A program made the translations under genes and the position numbers. A DNA stretch of 64,000 nucleotides from Rhodopseudomonas sp. (GTDB lineage Bacteria > Pseudomonadota > Alphaproteobacteria > Rhizobiales > Xanthobacteraceae), in contig NZ_JACABA010000006.1 of assembly GCF_013377015.1 (NCBI RefSeq), positions 1 to 64,000 of the forward strand. Direction: 5' to 3'. The notes beneath the pieces are model-generated. The model had not been told where the DNA came from, made no database searches, and was given only the letters and a program-made list of their open reading frames with translations. This document shows positions 1 to 10,949 of the stretch, piece by piece. The first letter of the stretch is position 1. Each line of letters starts with the position of its first letter.

Positions 1-1
1 A

Positions 2-1303
2 GCTGCGCCGGCAACGCCGCCGCCCGCTCGCCCGCTCGGCTCGCCGGCGCAGACAGCTCCAGCCGCGCCGCCGCCGGTTACCGCTCCGCCCCCAGACAAA
101 TCCGCGCCGCCGCTGGGTGCCCGTCCGCTCGGCGCGTCGCCGGCGCAGATAGCTCCGGCGCCGCTACCGCCGGCAGCCACCACGCCGCTGCCGCCCGCTC
201 CGGGAAGCCGTTCGGACGGACGGCAAAATATCCCCGGTCAGAACGGCTTGCCGCTCGGAGCGGCGGGTGCAGGCCGCGTCCCGCCGATGGCGACCGCACC
301 GATTCCGCCGGCGCCGGCGCCGCAAGGCACGGCCCCGATCGCTCGGGGAACGCCGCAACCCGGGGGGAGTCGGATGGACGACTTCCGTGGTGATCGGCGC
401 GAGACGGTGCAGGATGGCCGCACCGTCATCACCGAGCCGGGGCGTATCATTGTGCGTGATCCCAGCGGACGTTCGTTCGTGCGCCACAATGAGGTCGACC
501 GCTTCCGTTACGGCGCCGCCGATGTCCGCACCCAGCAGGTCGGCGCCGATATCCGCACCATCGTGGTGCGGCCCGACGGCACCGAGATCATCACGGTCAA
601 CGACCGTGACGGCCGCCTGCTGCGCCGGATCCGGCGCGGCGGCGACGGTCGCGAGATCGTCATCATCGACAACGACTATCGCGCGCCGCGCTATGCCAAT
701 AGGCCCGCCGGATTCTATGTCGATCTGCCGCCGCCGGTGCTGCGGATTCCGCGCGATCGCTACATCGTCGATGCCGAAGGCGCGTCCGCTGATTTGATCT
801 ACGACACGCTGCTGGCGCCGCCGGTGGAGCGGATCGCGCGGCGCTACTCGCTGGATGAGATCCGCTACAGCCCCGCGGTGCGCCAGCGCATGCCGTCGAT
901 CGATCTCGACACCATCACCTTCGAACTGGGGTCGTGGGAAATTCCCCCCGACCAGGCTTCGAAGCTGCAGGTGATCGCGGACGGTCTGAACCGGGCGATC
1001 TCGCGCAATCCGCGGCTGGTGTTCCTGATCGAAGGCCACACCGACGCCACCGGCAACGACATCGACAATCTGTCGCTGTCCGATCGCCGCGCCGAGGCCG
1101 CGGCGCAATTGCTCACCGAGCAATTCCAGGTGCCGGCGGAAAACCTGACGTCGCAGGGTTATGGCGCGCAGTATCTGAAAATTGCGACCGACGGTCCGGA
1201 ACGCCAGAACCGCCGCGTCACCATCCGCAACATCACGCCACTGCTGAACGGCGGAGCGGCCTCGCTGCCGCCGCCGCCGCCGGGCATCGTGCCGCGGCGC
1301 TGA
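2..1303 (+). CDS. OmpA-family outer membrane / peptidoglycan-associated protein (N-terminus outside window)
   Basis: The reading frame is open to the left edge, so the true start lies outside; 433 residues are visible. The first 95 or so residues are a low-complexity Pro/Ala-rich stretch with a repeated unit (ARPLG-SPAQ). A charged middle segment with many Asp and Arg follows. The last 120 or so residues form an OmpA C-terminal domain: beta strand IDLDTITFELGSWEI, then IEGHTDATG, LSLSDRRAEAAAQLL and a closing RQNRRVTI. The Asp and Arg of such segments bind diaminopimelate in peptidoglycan in this family, so the protein probably tethers the envelope to the wall. A TTG at 248 is only an internal codon, since the frame runs on upstream. 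It converges with the L,D-transpeptidase, another cell-wall protein. Function beyond wall binding is not known. Confidence 0.88.
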   Translation, partial: AAPATPPPARPLGSPAQTAPAAPPPVTAPPPDKSAPPLGARPLGASPAQIAPAPLPPAATTPLPPAPGSRSDGRQNIPGQNGLPLGAAGAGRVPPMATAPIPPAPAPQGTAPIARGTPQPGGSRMDDFRGDRRETVQDGRTVITEPGRIIVRDPSGRSFVRHNEVDRFRYGAADVRTQQVGADIRTIVVRPDGTEIITVNDRDGRLLRRIRRGGDGREIVIIDNDYRAPRYANRPAGFYVDLPPPVLRIPRDRYIVDAEGASADLIYDTLLAPPVERIARRYSLDEIRYSPAVRQRMPSIDLDTITFELGSWEIPPDQASKLQVIADGLNRAISRNPRLVFLIEGHTDATGNDIDNLSLSDRRAEAAAQLLTEQFQVPAENLTSQGYGAQYLKIATDGPERQNRRVTIRNITPLLNGGAASLPPPPPGIVPRR

Positions 1304-1324
1304 TCGACGCTCGCATCAAAAAAG

Positions 1325-1353
1325 AAAAAGCCCCGTTGCAAACGGGGCTTTTT
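1325..1353. terminator. Bidirectional rho-independent terminator
   Basis: A 12-bp perfect stem (AAAAGCCCCGTT / AACGGGGCTTTT) with a 3-nt loop sits between two convergent genes. It is A-rich on the left and T-rich on the right, so it can terminate from both sides. Confidence 0.9.
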
Positions 1354-1383
1354 GCTGCCGGTTGATCAGATATCAGATCCGGA

Positions 1384-1923
1384 TCAGCGCGAGACCACCA
1401 CGGTGGTCCCGACCGAAACGCGCTGATAGAGGTCGGTGATATCGGCGTTCAACATCCGGATGCAGCCATAGGAGACGAAGCCGCCGACCGAGCCCGGCCG
1501 GTTGGTGCCATGGATGGCATATTCGCCGCCGGCCAGCGTCATCGCGGCGACGCCCATCGGATTGGACGGCGAGCCGCCCGGGATCACATCCGGGATCGAG
1601 GGGACGTCCCGCTTCACTTCGCGCGGCGGCGACCAGGCTGGATTGCGATACTTGCCGTCGATCCGGGTGACACCCGCCCATTGCTTGCCGGCCTTGCCGA
1701 CGCCGACCGGGTAGCGGACGGCCTGGCCGGGCTCGACCACCAGATAGAGCCGGCGCTCATTGGTCTTGACCACGATGGTGCCGGGCGAAAAGTCACCGCG
1801 GAACGTCACCAGATCCGGTCGCGCTTCCGCGCGCGGTGCCGCCAGCGATCCGGCGCCGATCAACGTCGCGGCAGCCAATGCAATCCTCGCCAATCGCGTT
1901 CCCAGGAACATAAGTCTCTCCAA
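1384..1923 (-). CDS. L,D-transpeptidase (YkuD domain, ErfK/YbiS/YcfS/YnhG type)
   Basis: A 179-residue exported protein that should form 3-3 cross-links in peptidoglycan or attach proteins to it in the periplasm. Residues 1-35 look like a signal peptide with a hydrophobic core (IALAAATLIGAG) and an AEA cleavage region. The YkuD domain covers about residues 45-178 with the family landmarks IHGTN, where His is catalytic, and SYGCIRM, where Cys is the nucleophile. Many relatives have SHGC; here the residue before Gly is Tyr. An alternative ATG lies four codons downstream of the chosen start. It faces the OmpA-like gene and shares its terminator. Confidence 0.93.
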   Translation of the reverse strand: MERLMFLGTRLARIALAAATLIGAGSLAAPRAEARPDLVTFRGDFSPGTIVVKTNERRLYLVVEPGQAVRYPVGVGKAGKQWAGVTRIDGKYRNPAWSPPREVKRDVPSIPDVIPGGSPSNPMGVAAMTLAGGEYAIHGTNRPGSVGGFVSYGCIRMLNADITDLYQRVSVGTTVVVSR

Positions 1924-2300
1924 TTTGTCGTCGCCATCGCGTCAGGACACGGCAAATCCGGGTCCCCGACCAGTCGGGTCACGCAATCCTAACCTCGTGC
2001 GTTAACCAACCGGTGTTCGCAGGTAGCCCGGGAAGGCTCCAGCGCGGGCAAACAAAGAAAATCCTGCAAACAAAGTAAATGCCAAGAAAACAACACCGGC
2101 CGGGAAAACGACCGATGCGCCGGATTGGGCCCCACAAATCTTCTTGATCGGTCGTTGGCGTGAAGAGTTGTTTCGAGGGGGGCGTCGCGAGCCCGCTGCC
2201 ATCGGGCTTTGCCCGAAGCGCCTCAATCGGCCAGAATCATCTTGTTCAAACAGGATGACGCGCGCTGAACGATGGAGCCCAGCGCGCGCCGTTATCGGCT
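1924..2300. other. Intergenic region upstream of the L,D-transpeptidase
   Basis: This 377-bp gap lies between two minus-strand genes. It should hold the transpeptidase promoter and the end of the acs transcript. A 74-codon frame at 2002-2226 (minus) has no recognisable domain or ribosome site and is not called. The only clear structure is the hairpin at 2260-2287. Confidence 0.5.
2260..2287 (-). terminator. Possible acs terminator hairpin
   Basis: An 8-bp perfect stem GCGCGCTG / CAGCGCGC lies 14 bp past the acs stop codon. The following T content on the minus strand is weak, so efficient intrinsic termination is uncertain. Confidence 0.4.
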
Positions 2301-4241
<1,941 letters not shown>

Positions 4242-4745
4242 CACTTTCCTCCACCTTTGCGGCCTTTGCCGCGTACTTGCCGTCAGTGTTCGAATGAGCG
4301 TCGCGCCGCGGCTTCCCGTCAGACAACACCGAAATCGGCCCAAAGCAAACTCAGGGACATTCCGGAATTGTTGAAAAGGATCTCGTCGGCGGCGAAGAGA
4401 CTTCGAAACCACCACACCGTCCGGCTTTGTTGTTGCGCCGAGTATGCGTCGACGTGCGGGCCGGCGACAAGCCGTAACGCATTGGACTTTTGTCGGCTCG
4501 GCATGGGCCAGCCGGAAATCTCCGTCCGGATCGCGTCGCAGCCGATCACGATCGCGTTTCGGCCGGTTCGGCGCGGCGCTCCGCCAGTTGCGAAGGTATC
4601 CAGTAACCTTTTACCGCCCAAGACAGGCTGGTGCGGCGCTGCGAAAGCCCCTAAATGCCCCCGGCGAGCGCGGGCTCGGCGACCGGAACCAACATCGGTA
4701 GCTGACATTACCGCACACTGAACGGCCGGTGAGGCGTAAAATACC
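4242..4745. other. Divergent promoter region between acs and the topoisomerase IB gene
   Basis: About 500 bp separate the acs and topoisomerase IB start codons, and both promoters must lie here. A 142-codon minus frame (4319-4747) crosses the gap but has no recognisable domain, lacks a good ribosome site and overlaps the topoisomerase start; it is not called. No clear operator or hairpin was seen. Confidence 0.5.
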
Positions 4746-5843
4746 ATGATGGATCAGCAGAATTTCGAGCCGTCCGGGCCGGTTTCCGCAGAGTCCGGGG
4801 TCGTGCGCGGCGCCGTGCACCGTCACAGCGTGGAATTTCTCGCCAAGGGTCTCGGCCTCAGGCTGGGCGCTCAGGACCAGTTGACCATCCGCCGCATTAA
4901 GCGCGGCAAGAGCTATTCCTTCGTCCGCGCCAACGGCACGCCGATCAAGCACAGCGGCACCATCAAGCGGCTGCATGCGATGGCGGTGCCGCCGGCCTAC
5001 GCCAAGGTGCGCTACGCCGCCGATCCGGCCTCGCACCTGCAGGCAGTCGGCGTCGATGCTGCCGGGCGACTGCAATACCGCTATCATTCCGATTGGGAAA
5101 AGGTCCGCGAGACCCGCAAGGCGCATCGCCTCGCCACCTTGGTGGGCGCGCTGCCGAAGATCCGCCGCGCGGTGTCGATGCATCTGGCCGGCGACGAGCC
5201 GACCCGCGAATTCGCGCTGTCGGCGGTGATCGAACTGATCGCCCGCACGGCGATCCGCCCGGGCAATGAATCCTATGCGCGGCTTAACGGCACCCGCGGC
5301 GCCACCACGCTGCACAAATCCAACGTCGCGATCGAGGACGACAGCGTCGTGCTGACCTTCAAGGCCAAGGGCGGCAAGGCGGTGCGCAAGGAATGCGATG
5401 CCGCCAAGTTGGTGCGGGCGCTGGGCATTTTGCTGAGCGTGCCGGGCAAGCGGATGTTCCAGTTCCGCGATGCCGGCGGCAATGTCCGCGGCGTCTCCAC
5501 CACGCAGGTCAATGCGTTCCTGCGCGAGATCGCCGGGATCAAGATTTCGCTGAAGGATTTCCGCACCCTGATGGCCTCCGCCGTGGTGCTGGAGTCGCTG
5601 TCGCGGATCACGCCGGCCGCCAGCGAACGCGGCCGCCGCAAACAGGTGTTGGACGCGGTGCGCGCCGCCGCCGATGAATTGTCGAACACCCCGGCGATCT
5701 GCCGCAAGAGCTATGTCCACGACACCATCGTCACCGCCTTCGAGGACGGCATTTTGGAGCGCTTCGCCGCGACCATGAAGGGCTATCGCTCGCAGTCGAA
5801 GCGCGAGCAGCTGCTGGCGCAGGTGGTCGCGGCGGCGGGGTAG
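4746..5843 (+). CDS. DNA topoisomerase type IB (poxvirus/eukaryote-like)
   Basis: Relaxes supercoils through a 3'-phosphotyrosine intermediate. The 365-residue length fits the short bacterial type IB enzymes. The N-terminal part (about 40-115) is the topoisomerase IB N-terminal domain, and the catalytic domain follows with Arg171 in IRPGNESYA, a lysine in TFKAKGG, Arg273 in LKDFRTLMAS, and the nucleophile Tyr323 in CRKSYVHD. Two ATGs are adjacent at the start, with GAGGCG upstream. It is transcribed divergently from acs and ends near a large palindromic repeat. Such enzymes accompany the normal gyrase/TopA set in many soil alphaproteobacteria. Confidence 0.93.
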   Translation: MMDQQNFEPSGPVSAESGVVRGAVHRHSVEFLAKGLGLRLGAQDQLTIRRIKRGKSYSFVRANGTPIKHSGTIKRLHAMAVPPAYAKVRYAADPASHLQAVGVDAAGRLQYRYHSDWEKVRETRKAHRLATLVGALPKIRRAVSMHLAGDEPTREFALSAVIELIARTAIRPGNESYARLNGTRGATTLHKSNVAIEDDSVVLTFKAKGGKAVRKECDAAKLVRALGILLSVPGKRMFQFRDAGGNVRGVSTTQVNAFLREIAGIKISLKDFRTLMASAVVLESLSRITPAASERGRRKQVLDAVRAAADELSNTPAICRKSYVHDTIVTAFEDGILERFAATMKGYRSQSKREQLLAQVVAAAG

Positions 5844-5897
5844 GAATTTGCCGTGCGAAGAGTTGCTGCTTGCCCGCTGTATCGCTCTTGCGCGCAA

Positions 5898-6002
5898 CCG
5901 TCATCGCCCGGCTTGACCGGGCGATCCAGTATTGCAGAGCGCGTGCAGTTGAGCATGGGCACTCTGGAATACTGGGTCCCCCGCTTTCGCGGGGGATGAC
6001 GG
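5898..6002. repeat. Large interspersed palindromic element (family A, copy 1)
   Basis: A 105-bp imperfect inverted repeat. The left arm CCGTCATCGCCCGGCTTGAC and the right arm mirror each other over about 40 bp, and each arm also contains its own hairpin (CGCCCGG..CCGGGCG and CCCCCGC..GCGGGGG). It lies between convergent topoisomerase IB and EVE genes. A second copy is at 27297-27400. The fold would also serve as a terminator for both neighbours. Confidence 0.85.
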
Positions 6003-6027
6003 TTAGGATGTGGAGCGGCGCAGCGGC

Positions 6028-6441
6028 CTACACTCCGCCCATCTTGCAGACGATCTTCCATTCATCGTCCGTCACCGGCTGCACCGACAGTCGCGATTGC
6101 TTCAGCAGCGCCATCTCGGCGAGCGATGTCTCCGCCTTGACCGCCGCCAGCGTCACCGGGGTTTTCAGCGGCTTCACCGCCTTGATGTCGACGCAGACGA
6201 ACTTGCCGCTTTCGTCTGTGGGATCGGGATAGGCCTCGCGGATGATCTCGACGATGCCGACGATCTCCTTGCCCTCGTTGGAATGATAGAAGAAGGCACG
6301 CTCGCCCTTCTTCATTTTCATCATGAACAGTTTGGCGCTGTGATTGCGCACCCCGGTCCACGCCTCACCGTTGCCGCCCTTCGCCACTTGCTGATCCCAT
6401 GACCAGGTCGACGGCTCGGATTTCACCAGCCAATGCGCCAT
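6028..6441 (-). CDS. EVE-domain protein (thymocyte nuclear protein 1 family)
   Basis: A 137-residue single-domain protein beginning MAHWLVKSEPSTWSWD, the hallmark N-terminus of the EVE family, with the WTGVRNHSAK segment and an FFYHSNEGKEIVG core. EVE domains belong to the PUA-like fold and are thought to bind modified bases in DNA or RNA; a specific substrate cannot be inferred here. The gene ends the minus-strand set tsaD-gpsA-EVE and starts 2 bp after the gpsA stop, so it is probably co-transcribed and translationally coupled. Confidence 0.92.
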   Translation of the reverse strand: MAHWLVKSEPSTWSWDQQVAKGGNGEAWTGVRNHSAKLFMMKMKKGERAFFYHSNEGKEIVGIVEIIREAYPDPTDESGKFVCVDIKAVKPLKTPVTLAAVKAETSLAEMALLKQSRLSVQPVTDDEWKIVCKMGGV

Positions 6442-6443
6442 CG

Positions 6444-7433
6444 CTATTCCTCTGCTTTCAACGGCCGCGTCAGCAGCCCTTCGATCGCGGTGTCGACGCT
6501 GATCTGGCCTGCGAGGATAGCGGCGACGGCGGCCGAGATCGGCATCTCGACGTTCTTGATCCGCGCCATTTCCAGCAGCACCGGTGCGGTGAAGGCGCCT
6601 TCCGCAAGTTTGCCATGGGCGGCGGTGGCGGCGCTCTCGCCGCGGCCGAGCGCGACGCCGAACGAAAAGTTACGCGACTGCGGCGTGCCGCAGGTCAGCA
6701 CCAGGTCGCCAAGGCCGGACAGCCCCATCATGGTTTCGGTCCGGGCGCCGCAGGCCTTGCCTAGCCGCACCATCTCGGTGAATCCGCGCGTCGTCATCGC
6801 CGCCAATGCCGAGGCGCCGAGCTTGCGGCCTTCGACGATGCCGGCGGCGATCGCCAGTACATTCTTGACGGAGCCTCCAAGTTCGACGCCGCGCACGTCG
6901 GTCGAATGATACGGCCGGAAGCTGCCGCTGTTCATCGCCTCAGCTAGCGCCTGCGCAACGCCGGCGTCGGGCGCCGCGATGGTCACCGCGGTCGGCAATC
7001 CGCGCGCCACGTCGGCGGCGAAGCTCGGCCCGGACAGGATCGCCGGCACTGCGTTCGGCGCGGCCTCGACGATAATCTCGGTCATGAATTTATGCGTGCC
7101 ATGCTCGATGCCTTTGGCGCAGGCGACCAGCGGCGTGCGGTCGGCGACCAGCGGCGCAAGCTGCGTCACCACCTGACGCAGCACCTGCGCTGGCACCACC
7201 AGCAGGATGGCTTGCGCCTCTGCGGCTTCGGCCAACGCGCGTGTCACTTTGATCACACGCTCCAGCTTGACGCCCGGCAGGTAGAGACTTTCGCGTGCAA
7301 TCTCGAGCTGCTGCGCATTGCCGGCGTCATGCTCCCACAGCACCACGTCGCGGCCGGCGCGGGCGCAGGTCTGCGCCAACGCGGTGCCCCAGGCGCCGCC
7401 ACCGAGCACCGCTATCGAGTTAAACGACGCCAT
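6444..7433 (-). CDS. gpsA: Glycerol-3-phosphate dehydrogenase [NAD(P)+]
   Basis: Reduces dihydroxyacetone phosphate to sn-glycerol-3-phosphate, the backbone precursor of phospholipids. The 329-residue protein has the N-terminal Rossmann motif [13 protein letters not shown], the LLVVPAQ segment, CAKGIE, LSGPSFA, and the [14 protein letters not shown] block whose lysine is the catalytic residue in the family, followed by [12 protein letters not shown]. Length is standard. It lies 50 bp downstream of tsaD and 2 bp upstream of the EVE gene on the same strand, an arrangement seen in other alphaproteobacteria. Confidence 0.97.
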   Translation of the reverse strand: MASFNSIAVLGGGAWGTALAQTCARAGRDVVLWEHDAGNAQQLEIARESLYLPGVKLERVIKVTRALAEAAEAQAILLVVPAQVLRQVVTQLAPLVADRTPLVACAKGIEHGTHKFMTEIIVEAAPNAVPAILSGPSFAADVARGLPTAVTIAAPDAGVAQALAEAMNSGSFRPYHSTDVRGVELGGSVKNVLAIAAGIVEGRKLGASALAAMTTRGFTEMVRLGKACGARTETMMGLSGLGDLVLTCGTPQSRNFSFGVALGRGESAATAAHGKLAEGAFTAPVLLEMARIKNVEMPISAAVAAILAGQISVDTAIEGLLTRPLKAEE

Positions 7434-7483
7434 CGGACTAGCCTCGCTGTAATTGAAAGATCATCTGCGCCATCGCTCGATCG

Positions 7484-8575
7484 TCAAAATCCCGCGCGGG
7501 TGTTGGCGAATTTGTCCGGCGTGGTGATGTTGGCGTCGAGCAGCCAGCGCGCGCGGGGTGCGAACTCCATGGTGTCGGTCAGCCCCAATGCCAGCCGTTC
7601 GGCGCCGGCCCATGCGATCATCGCGCCATTGTCGGTGCACAGCGCCGGCGGCGGAATCATCAGCGTGGTCCGCGCCTTGGCGGCGACCTCGCGCAACGCG
7701 CCGCGGATCGCCTGATTGGCGGCGACGCCGCCGGCGGCGACCAGCGCGCGCGGCGCGCCGAAGCGTTCGTGAAACAGCCGCAGCCCCACACCGAGCCGGT
7801 CCGCGGTGGAGTCCAGAACGGCGGCCTGAAATCCGGCGCAGAGGTCGTTGATGTCCTGCGGCTGCAGCGGCGTCAGCCGGCTGGCCTCGTTGCGCACCGC
7901 GGTCTTCAAACCCGAAAGCGAGAAGTTGGCGTCGGCGCGGCCGAGCATCGGCCGCGGAAACGCAAAGCGCGCCGGATCGCCGGCAGCGGCGGCGCGCTCG
8001 ACCTGCGGTCCGCCCGGATAGGGCAACCCCAGCATCTTGGCGATCTTGTCGAACGCTTCGCCCATCGCGTCATCGACCGTGGTGCCGAGTCGCACATAGT
8101 TGCCGACGCCGAGCACCGCGACGATCTGGGTGTGGCCGCCTGAGGCCAGGAACAGGCAATAGGGGAATTCCAGCGCGTCGGTCAGCCGCGGCGTCAAGGC
8201 GTGGGCTTCGAGATGGTTGATCGCGATCAGCGGCGTGTCGTGCACCAGCGCAATCGCCTTCGCGGTGGTGAGACCGACGATCACGCCGCCGATCAGGCCG
8301 GGACCGGCCGCCGCGGCGACGCCGGAGAGTTGCGCAAAGCCGATGCCGGCCTGCTGCATCGCCGATGCGACAATTCCGTCGAGCATCTCGACATGAGCGC
8401 GCGCCGCGATCTCCGGTACCACGCCACCGAAGGGCGCATGTTCCTCGGTCTGCGACCGGACGATGTTCGACAGAATGCGACCGCGGCCATCGCTCTGGCG
8501 CTCGACCACGGCAGCGGCGGTTTCGTCGCAGGTGGTCTCGATCCCCAGCACCAGCAAGGCTTGATCACTAGCCAA
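7484..8575 (-). CDS. tsaD: tRNA N6-adenosine threonylcarbamoyltransferase TsaD
   Basis: Transfers threonylcarbamoyl to A37 of ANN-decoding tRNAs, working with TsaB, TsaE and TsaC, which are not in this window. The 363-residue product starts with the ASKHA nucleotide-binding motif [14 protein letters not shown]. It has the metal-binding [10 protein letters not shown] histidines, [12 protein letters not shown], the [10 protein letters not shown] phosphate motif, and a late DNGAMIAW aspartate that completes the metal site. It is the first gene of the tsaD-gpsA-EVE set and is divergent from hemD with 161 bp between the starts. Confidence 0.97.
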   Translation of the reverse strand: MASDQALLVLGIETTCDETAAAVVERQSDGRGRILSNIVRSQTEEHAPFGGVVPEIAARAHVEMLDGIVASAMQQAGIGFAQLSGVAAAAGPGLIGGVIVGLTTAKAIALVHDTPLIAINHLEAHALTPRLTDALEFPYCLFLASGGHTQIVAVLGVGNYVRLGTTVDDAMGEAFDKIAKMLGLPYPGGPQVERAAAAGDPARFAFPRPMLGRADANFSLSGLKTAVRNEASRLTPLQPQDINDLCAGFQAAVLDSTADRLGVGLRLFHERFGAPRALVAAGGVAANQAIRGALREVAAKARTTLMIPPPALCTDNGAMIAWAGAERLALGLTDTMEFAPRARWLLDANITTPDKFANTRAGF

Positions 8576-8736
8576 ATTGAGCCCTTGCGTTTACCGCCAA
8601 AGCGGCGTTTTCCTTGCTCGGCGTAGCATTGCGGGGTCTGAGAATGCAATCATCCGGTTTGCACTCCGCGGCTCGGCCGATGCGGCAGGTCATTTCGGTG
8701 ATCAACGTGTCGCGGCCTCTGACGAGGAGGTAGCGC

Positions 8737-9483
8737 GTGGCCATGCTCGTCACCCGACCGCAACCTGACGGTGACGTGACGGCGGCGACGCTGCGCGCCA
8801 GAGGCTATGAGGTGTTGCTGGCGCCGATGCTGCGCTTCGAGCCGGTTCCATTCCAGGACGATCCCGAGGCGAACTATGGCGGCGTCATCGTCACCAGCGC
8901 CAATGCGTTACGGGCAATCGAAGCCCAGCCGGGCATGGCGAGGCTGCTCAAGCTGCCGTTGTTCGCGGTCGGCAAGCATACCGCGCAGGTGGCGCGGGAC
9001 GCCGGTTTCAGCAAGGTGATCGTTGCCAATGGCGACGCCGCGGCGCTGCGCGACAAGGTGGTCGCGACCGTGCGCGACAGGAAACTGAAAAAAGCCGGCA
9101 CACTATTGTATCTTGCGGGCGCCGATCTGTCGCGCGATCTGGCCGGCGAATTGCGGGAAGATGGTTTCAACGTCGTGATGCAGACGACCTATAAAATGAT
9201 ACCCGTGCCGAACCTGCCTTCCGAGGTGTGCGAAGCGTTTGCGGCCAACGGGATCGAGGCGGTGCTGCATTATTCGCGACGCAGCGCGCGCTCCTTCGTC
9301 GACGCGACGCGAGCCTCCGGTATCGAGATCTCGGCGCTGGCGATTCCGCAATATTGTCTGTCCGAAGCGGTATCCGACGTGGTGCGGGAAGCGGGCGCTA
9401 CTCAGGTCACAGTTGCGCGCACGCCGGACGAATCTGCGTTGTTCGAAGCACTGGATCGTGCGCTGAGCCCGCTATCGCGGTAA
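8737..9483 (+). CDS. hemD: Uroporphyrinogen-III synthase
   Basis: Cyclises hydroxymethylbilane with inversion of ring D in heme, siroheme, cobalamin and bacteriochlorophyll synthesis. The 248-residue protein has the HemD two-lobe pattern: VTRPQPDGDVTAATLRARGYEV at the start, VIVTSANALRAI, FAVGKHTAQVARDAGF, YLAGADLSRD and LHYSRRSARSFVD. The GTG start at 8737 is preferred because GAGGAGG (8723-8729) sits 7 nt upstream; ATG at 8743 is an alternative. No hemC is adjacent, although hemC often neighbours hemD. It is followed by the mitofilin-like and HemY-like genes on the same strand. Confidence 0.9.
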   Translation: MAMLVTRPQPDGDVTAATLRARGYEVLLAPMLRFEPVPFQDDPEANYGGVIVTSANALRAIEAQPGMARLLKLPLFAVGKHTAQVARDAGFSKVIVANGDAAALRDKVVATVRDRKLKKAGTLLYLAGADLSRDLAGELREDGFNVVMQTTYKMIPVPNLPSEVCEAFAANGIEAVLHYSRRSARSFVDATRASGIEISALAIPQYCLSEAVSDVVREAGATQVTVARTPDESALFEALDRALSPLSR

Positions 9484-9538
9484 GAAGGCAGTCCGAATCG
9501 AGATCGGATTCGGCTGTGCAGGGTGAGGAAACTTTCGG

Positions 9539-10942
9539 ATGGTCAAGCGAAGGCCCGGACATTTTGAGGCCCCAAGGAAGATGGACCGGCCGGAATCTCC
9601 GGCGGCGGTCGATGGAGAAGTGACGACGGACCAAGAGGTGCCGATGAAGCAGCAAGACTTCGCTGCTGATCGTCTCGCATCGGAGATGGCCTCGTTGCAA
9701 CAGAGTTCCACGGCGCAGCCGGATGCCGAAACCATAGCCGCAACGGAGGCTGCCGAAACGTTTCAGGCAGCACCGGAGCCGGAGCAAGCGACGGAGCAGT
9801 CGGTGATCGAGCAGCCCGGAAAATCGTCCACCGCCGCCGAGGCGGATTACGACGCTGAGCGCGCCTATCAGCCGCCGCCGGTATCCAAGGTCTCTACGAT
9901 CCTGCTGCCGGCAATCACCGGCGCGGTCGCCGCCGTGCTGGTGGCCGGTGCGGCGTTCAACGGAATGATCCCAGGACTGATGCCGCCATCGGTAGCCACA
10001 GCGCCGCTAAGCGAGAGCGCCGCGCTCAATGCACTCGCGACCCGGGTCGCGACCATTGAATCCCGGCCGGCGTCTGCGTCGCTGCCGACTGCTGCGGCCG
10101 TCGCGACGGCAACGTCCGATCCGGGGCTGGCCTTGCGGGTCGAATCGCTGGAAAAGGCCATCGCATCGCTGCGCGACGATCTGACCGCAGCGCGCGGCCA
10201 GTCCGAACAATTCGCCAGTGCGATCGGCGCACTCAAGCTGGCGACTGCCGAAACCACATCAGCTGCGCCCGCCGCGCCGCCGACCGATCGTGGCTCCGAC
10301 CTCGCGGCGATCAACGGGCGGCTCGATCAGCTCGAGCGCGCCGCCAGCGCAGCCAAAGAAACAGCGGAAAAGCCCGTCGAGAAGACACCCGAACCTGCGC
10401 CCGTGGCGGCGCCGGTCGACGACGTGCCGCTGCGCCGCGTAGTCGCCGCGACGCTGCTCGATCTCGCCGTGCGCAATGGCGAGCCCTATGCGGCGATACT
10501 GGAATCCGCGAAGCCGCTGGCGGCCGATGCGGCGGCGCTGGCGTCGCTCAATGCTTTCGCGGCGTCGGGGGTGCCGAGCGCCGCCGCGCTGAGCCGCGAA
10601 TTGGTACCGCTGTTGCCGAATTTGTTGCCGCCCGCACAGACCCCGGGTTCCGCGGCCAATTTCGTCGACCGGCTGCAGGCGAATGCGGAGCGGCTGGTCA
10701 AGATCCAGCGTGCCGATGCCATCGCCGGGATCGATCGCACCGCGATCGTCAGCCGCACCGCCGCCGCGGCGCAACGCAACGACCTCGCCGCGGCGCGGGA
10801 TGAGTTGAATGCGCTTGCGCCGGCCGACCGGAAGCCGGTTCAATCCTGGATCGACAAGGTCGAGGCGCGCGATCGTGCGCTCGCCGCCTCACGTCAATTC
10901 GCCGCCGCTGCGCTCGCCGCGCTCCCGAAAACGTCGCCATAG
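9539..10942 (+). CDS. Mitofilin-family inner membrane protein (COG4223)
   Basis: A 467-residue protein with an acidic, Gln/Glu/Ala-rich N-terminal region (about 1-110), one transmembrane helix near residues 120-142 (ILLPAITGAVAAVLVAGAAF) and a long periplasmic Ala/Leu-rich region with predicted coiled coil and a C-terminal helical mitofilin signature (about 290-460). Alphaproteobacterial homologues of mitochondrial Mic60 occur exactly here, between hemD and hemY, and are implicated in shaping intracytoplasmic membranes and contacting the outer membrane. GAGGA precedes the start. The gene ends 7 bp before the HemY-like gene, indicating an operon. Confidence 0.88.
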   Translation: MVKRRPGHFEAPRKMDRPESPAAVDGEVTTDQEVPMKQQDFAADRLASEMASLQQSSTAQPDAETIAATEAAETFQAAPEPEQATEQSVIEQPGKSSTAAEADYDAERAYQPPPVSKVSTILLPAITGAVAAVLVAGAAFNGMIPGLMPPSVATAPLSESAALNALATRVATIESRPASASLPTAAAVATATSDPGLALRVESLEKAIASLRDDLTAARGQSEQFASAIGALKLATAETTSAAPAAPPTDRGSDLAAINGRLDQLERAASAAKETAEKPVEKTPEPAPVAAPVDDVPLRRVVAATLLDLAVRNGEPYAAILESAKPLAADAAALASLNAFAASGVPSAAALSRELVPLLPNLLPPAQTPGSAANFVDRLQANAERLVKIQRADAIAGIDRTAIVSRTAAAAQRNDLAAARDELNALAPADRKPVQSWIDKVEARDRALAASRQFAAAALAALPKTSP

Positions 10943-10949
10943 GATTCCC

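Noticed and set aside
2002-2226. A 74-codon minus frame with a hydrophobic stretch
   Set aside because: No ribosome site or recognised family; the hydrophobic part is short and the frame lies in a normal intergenic gap.
4319-4747. A 142-codon minus frame between acs and topoisomerase IB
   Set aside because: Overlaps the topoisomerase start and has no domain; the gap is better explained as divergent promoters.
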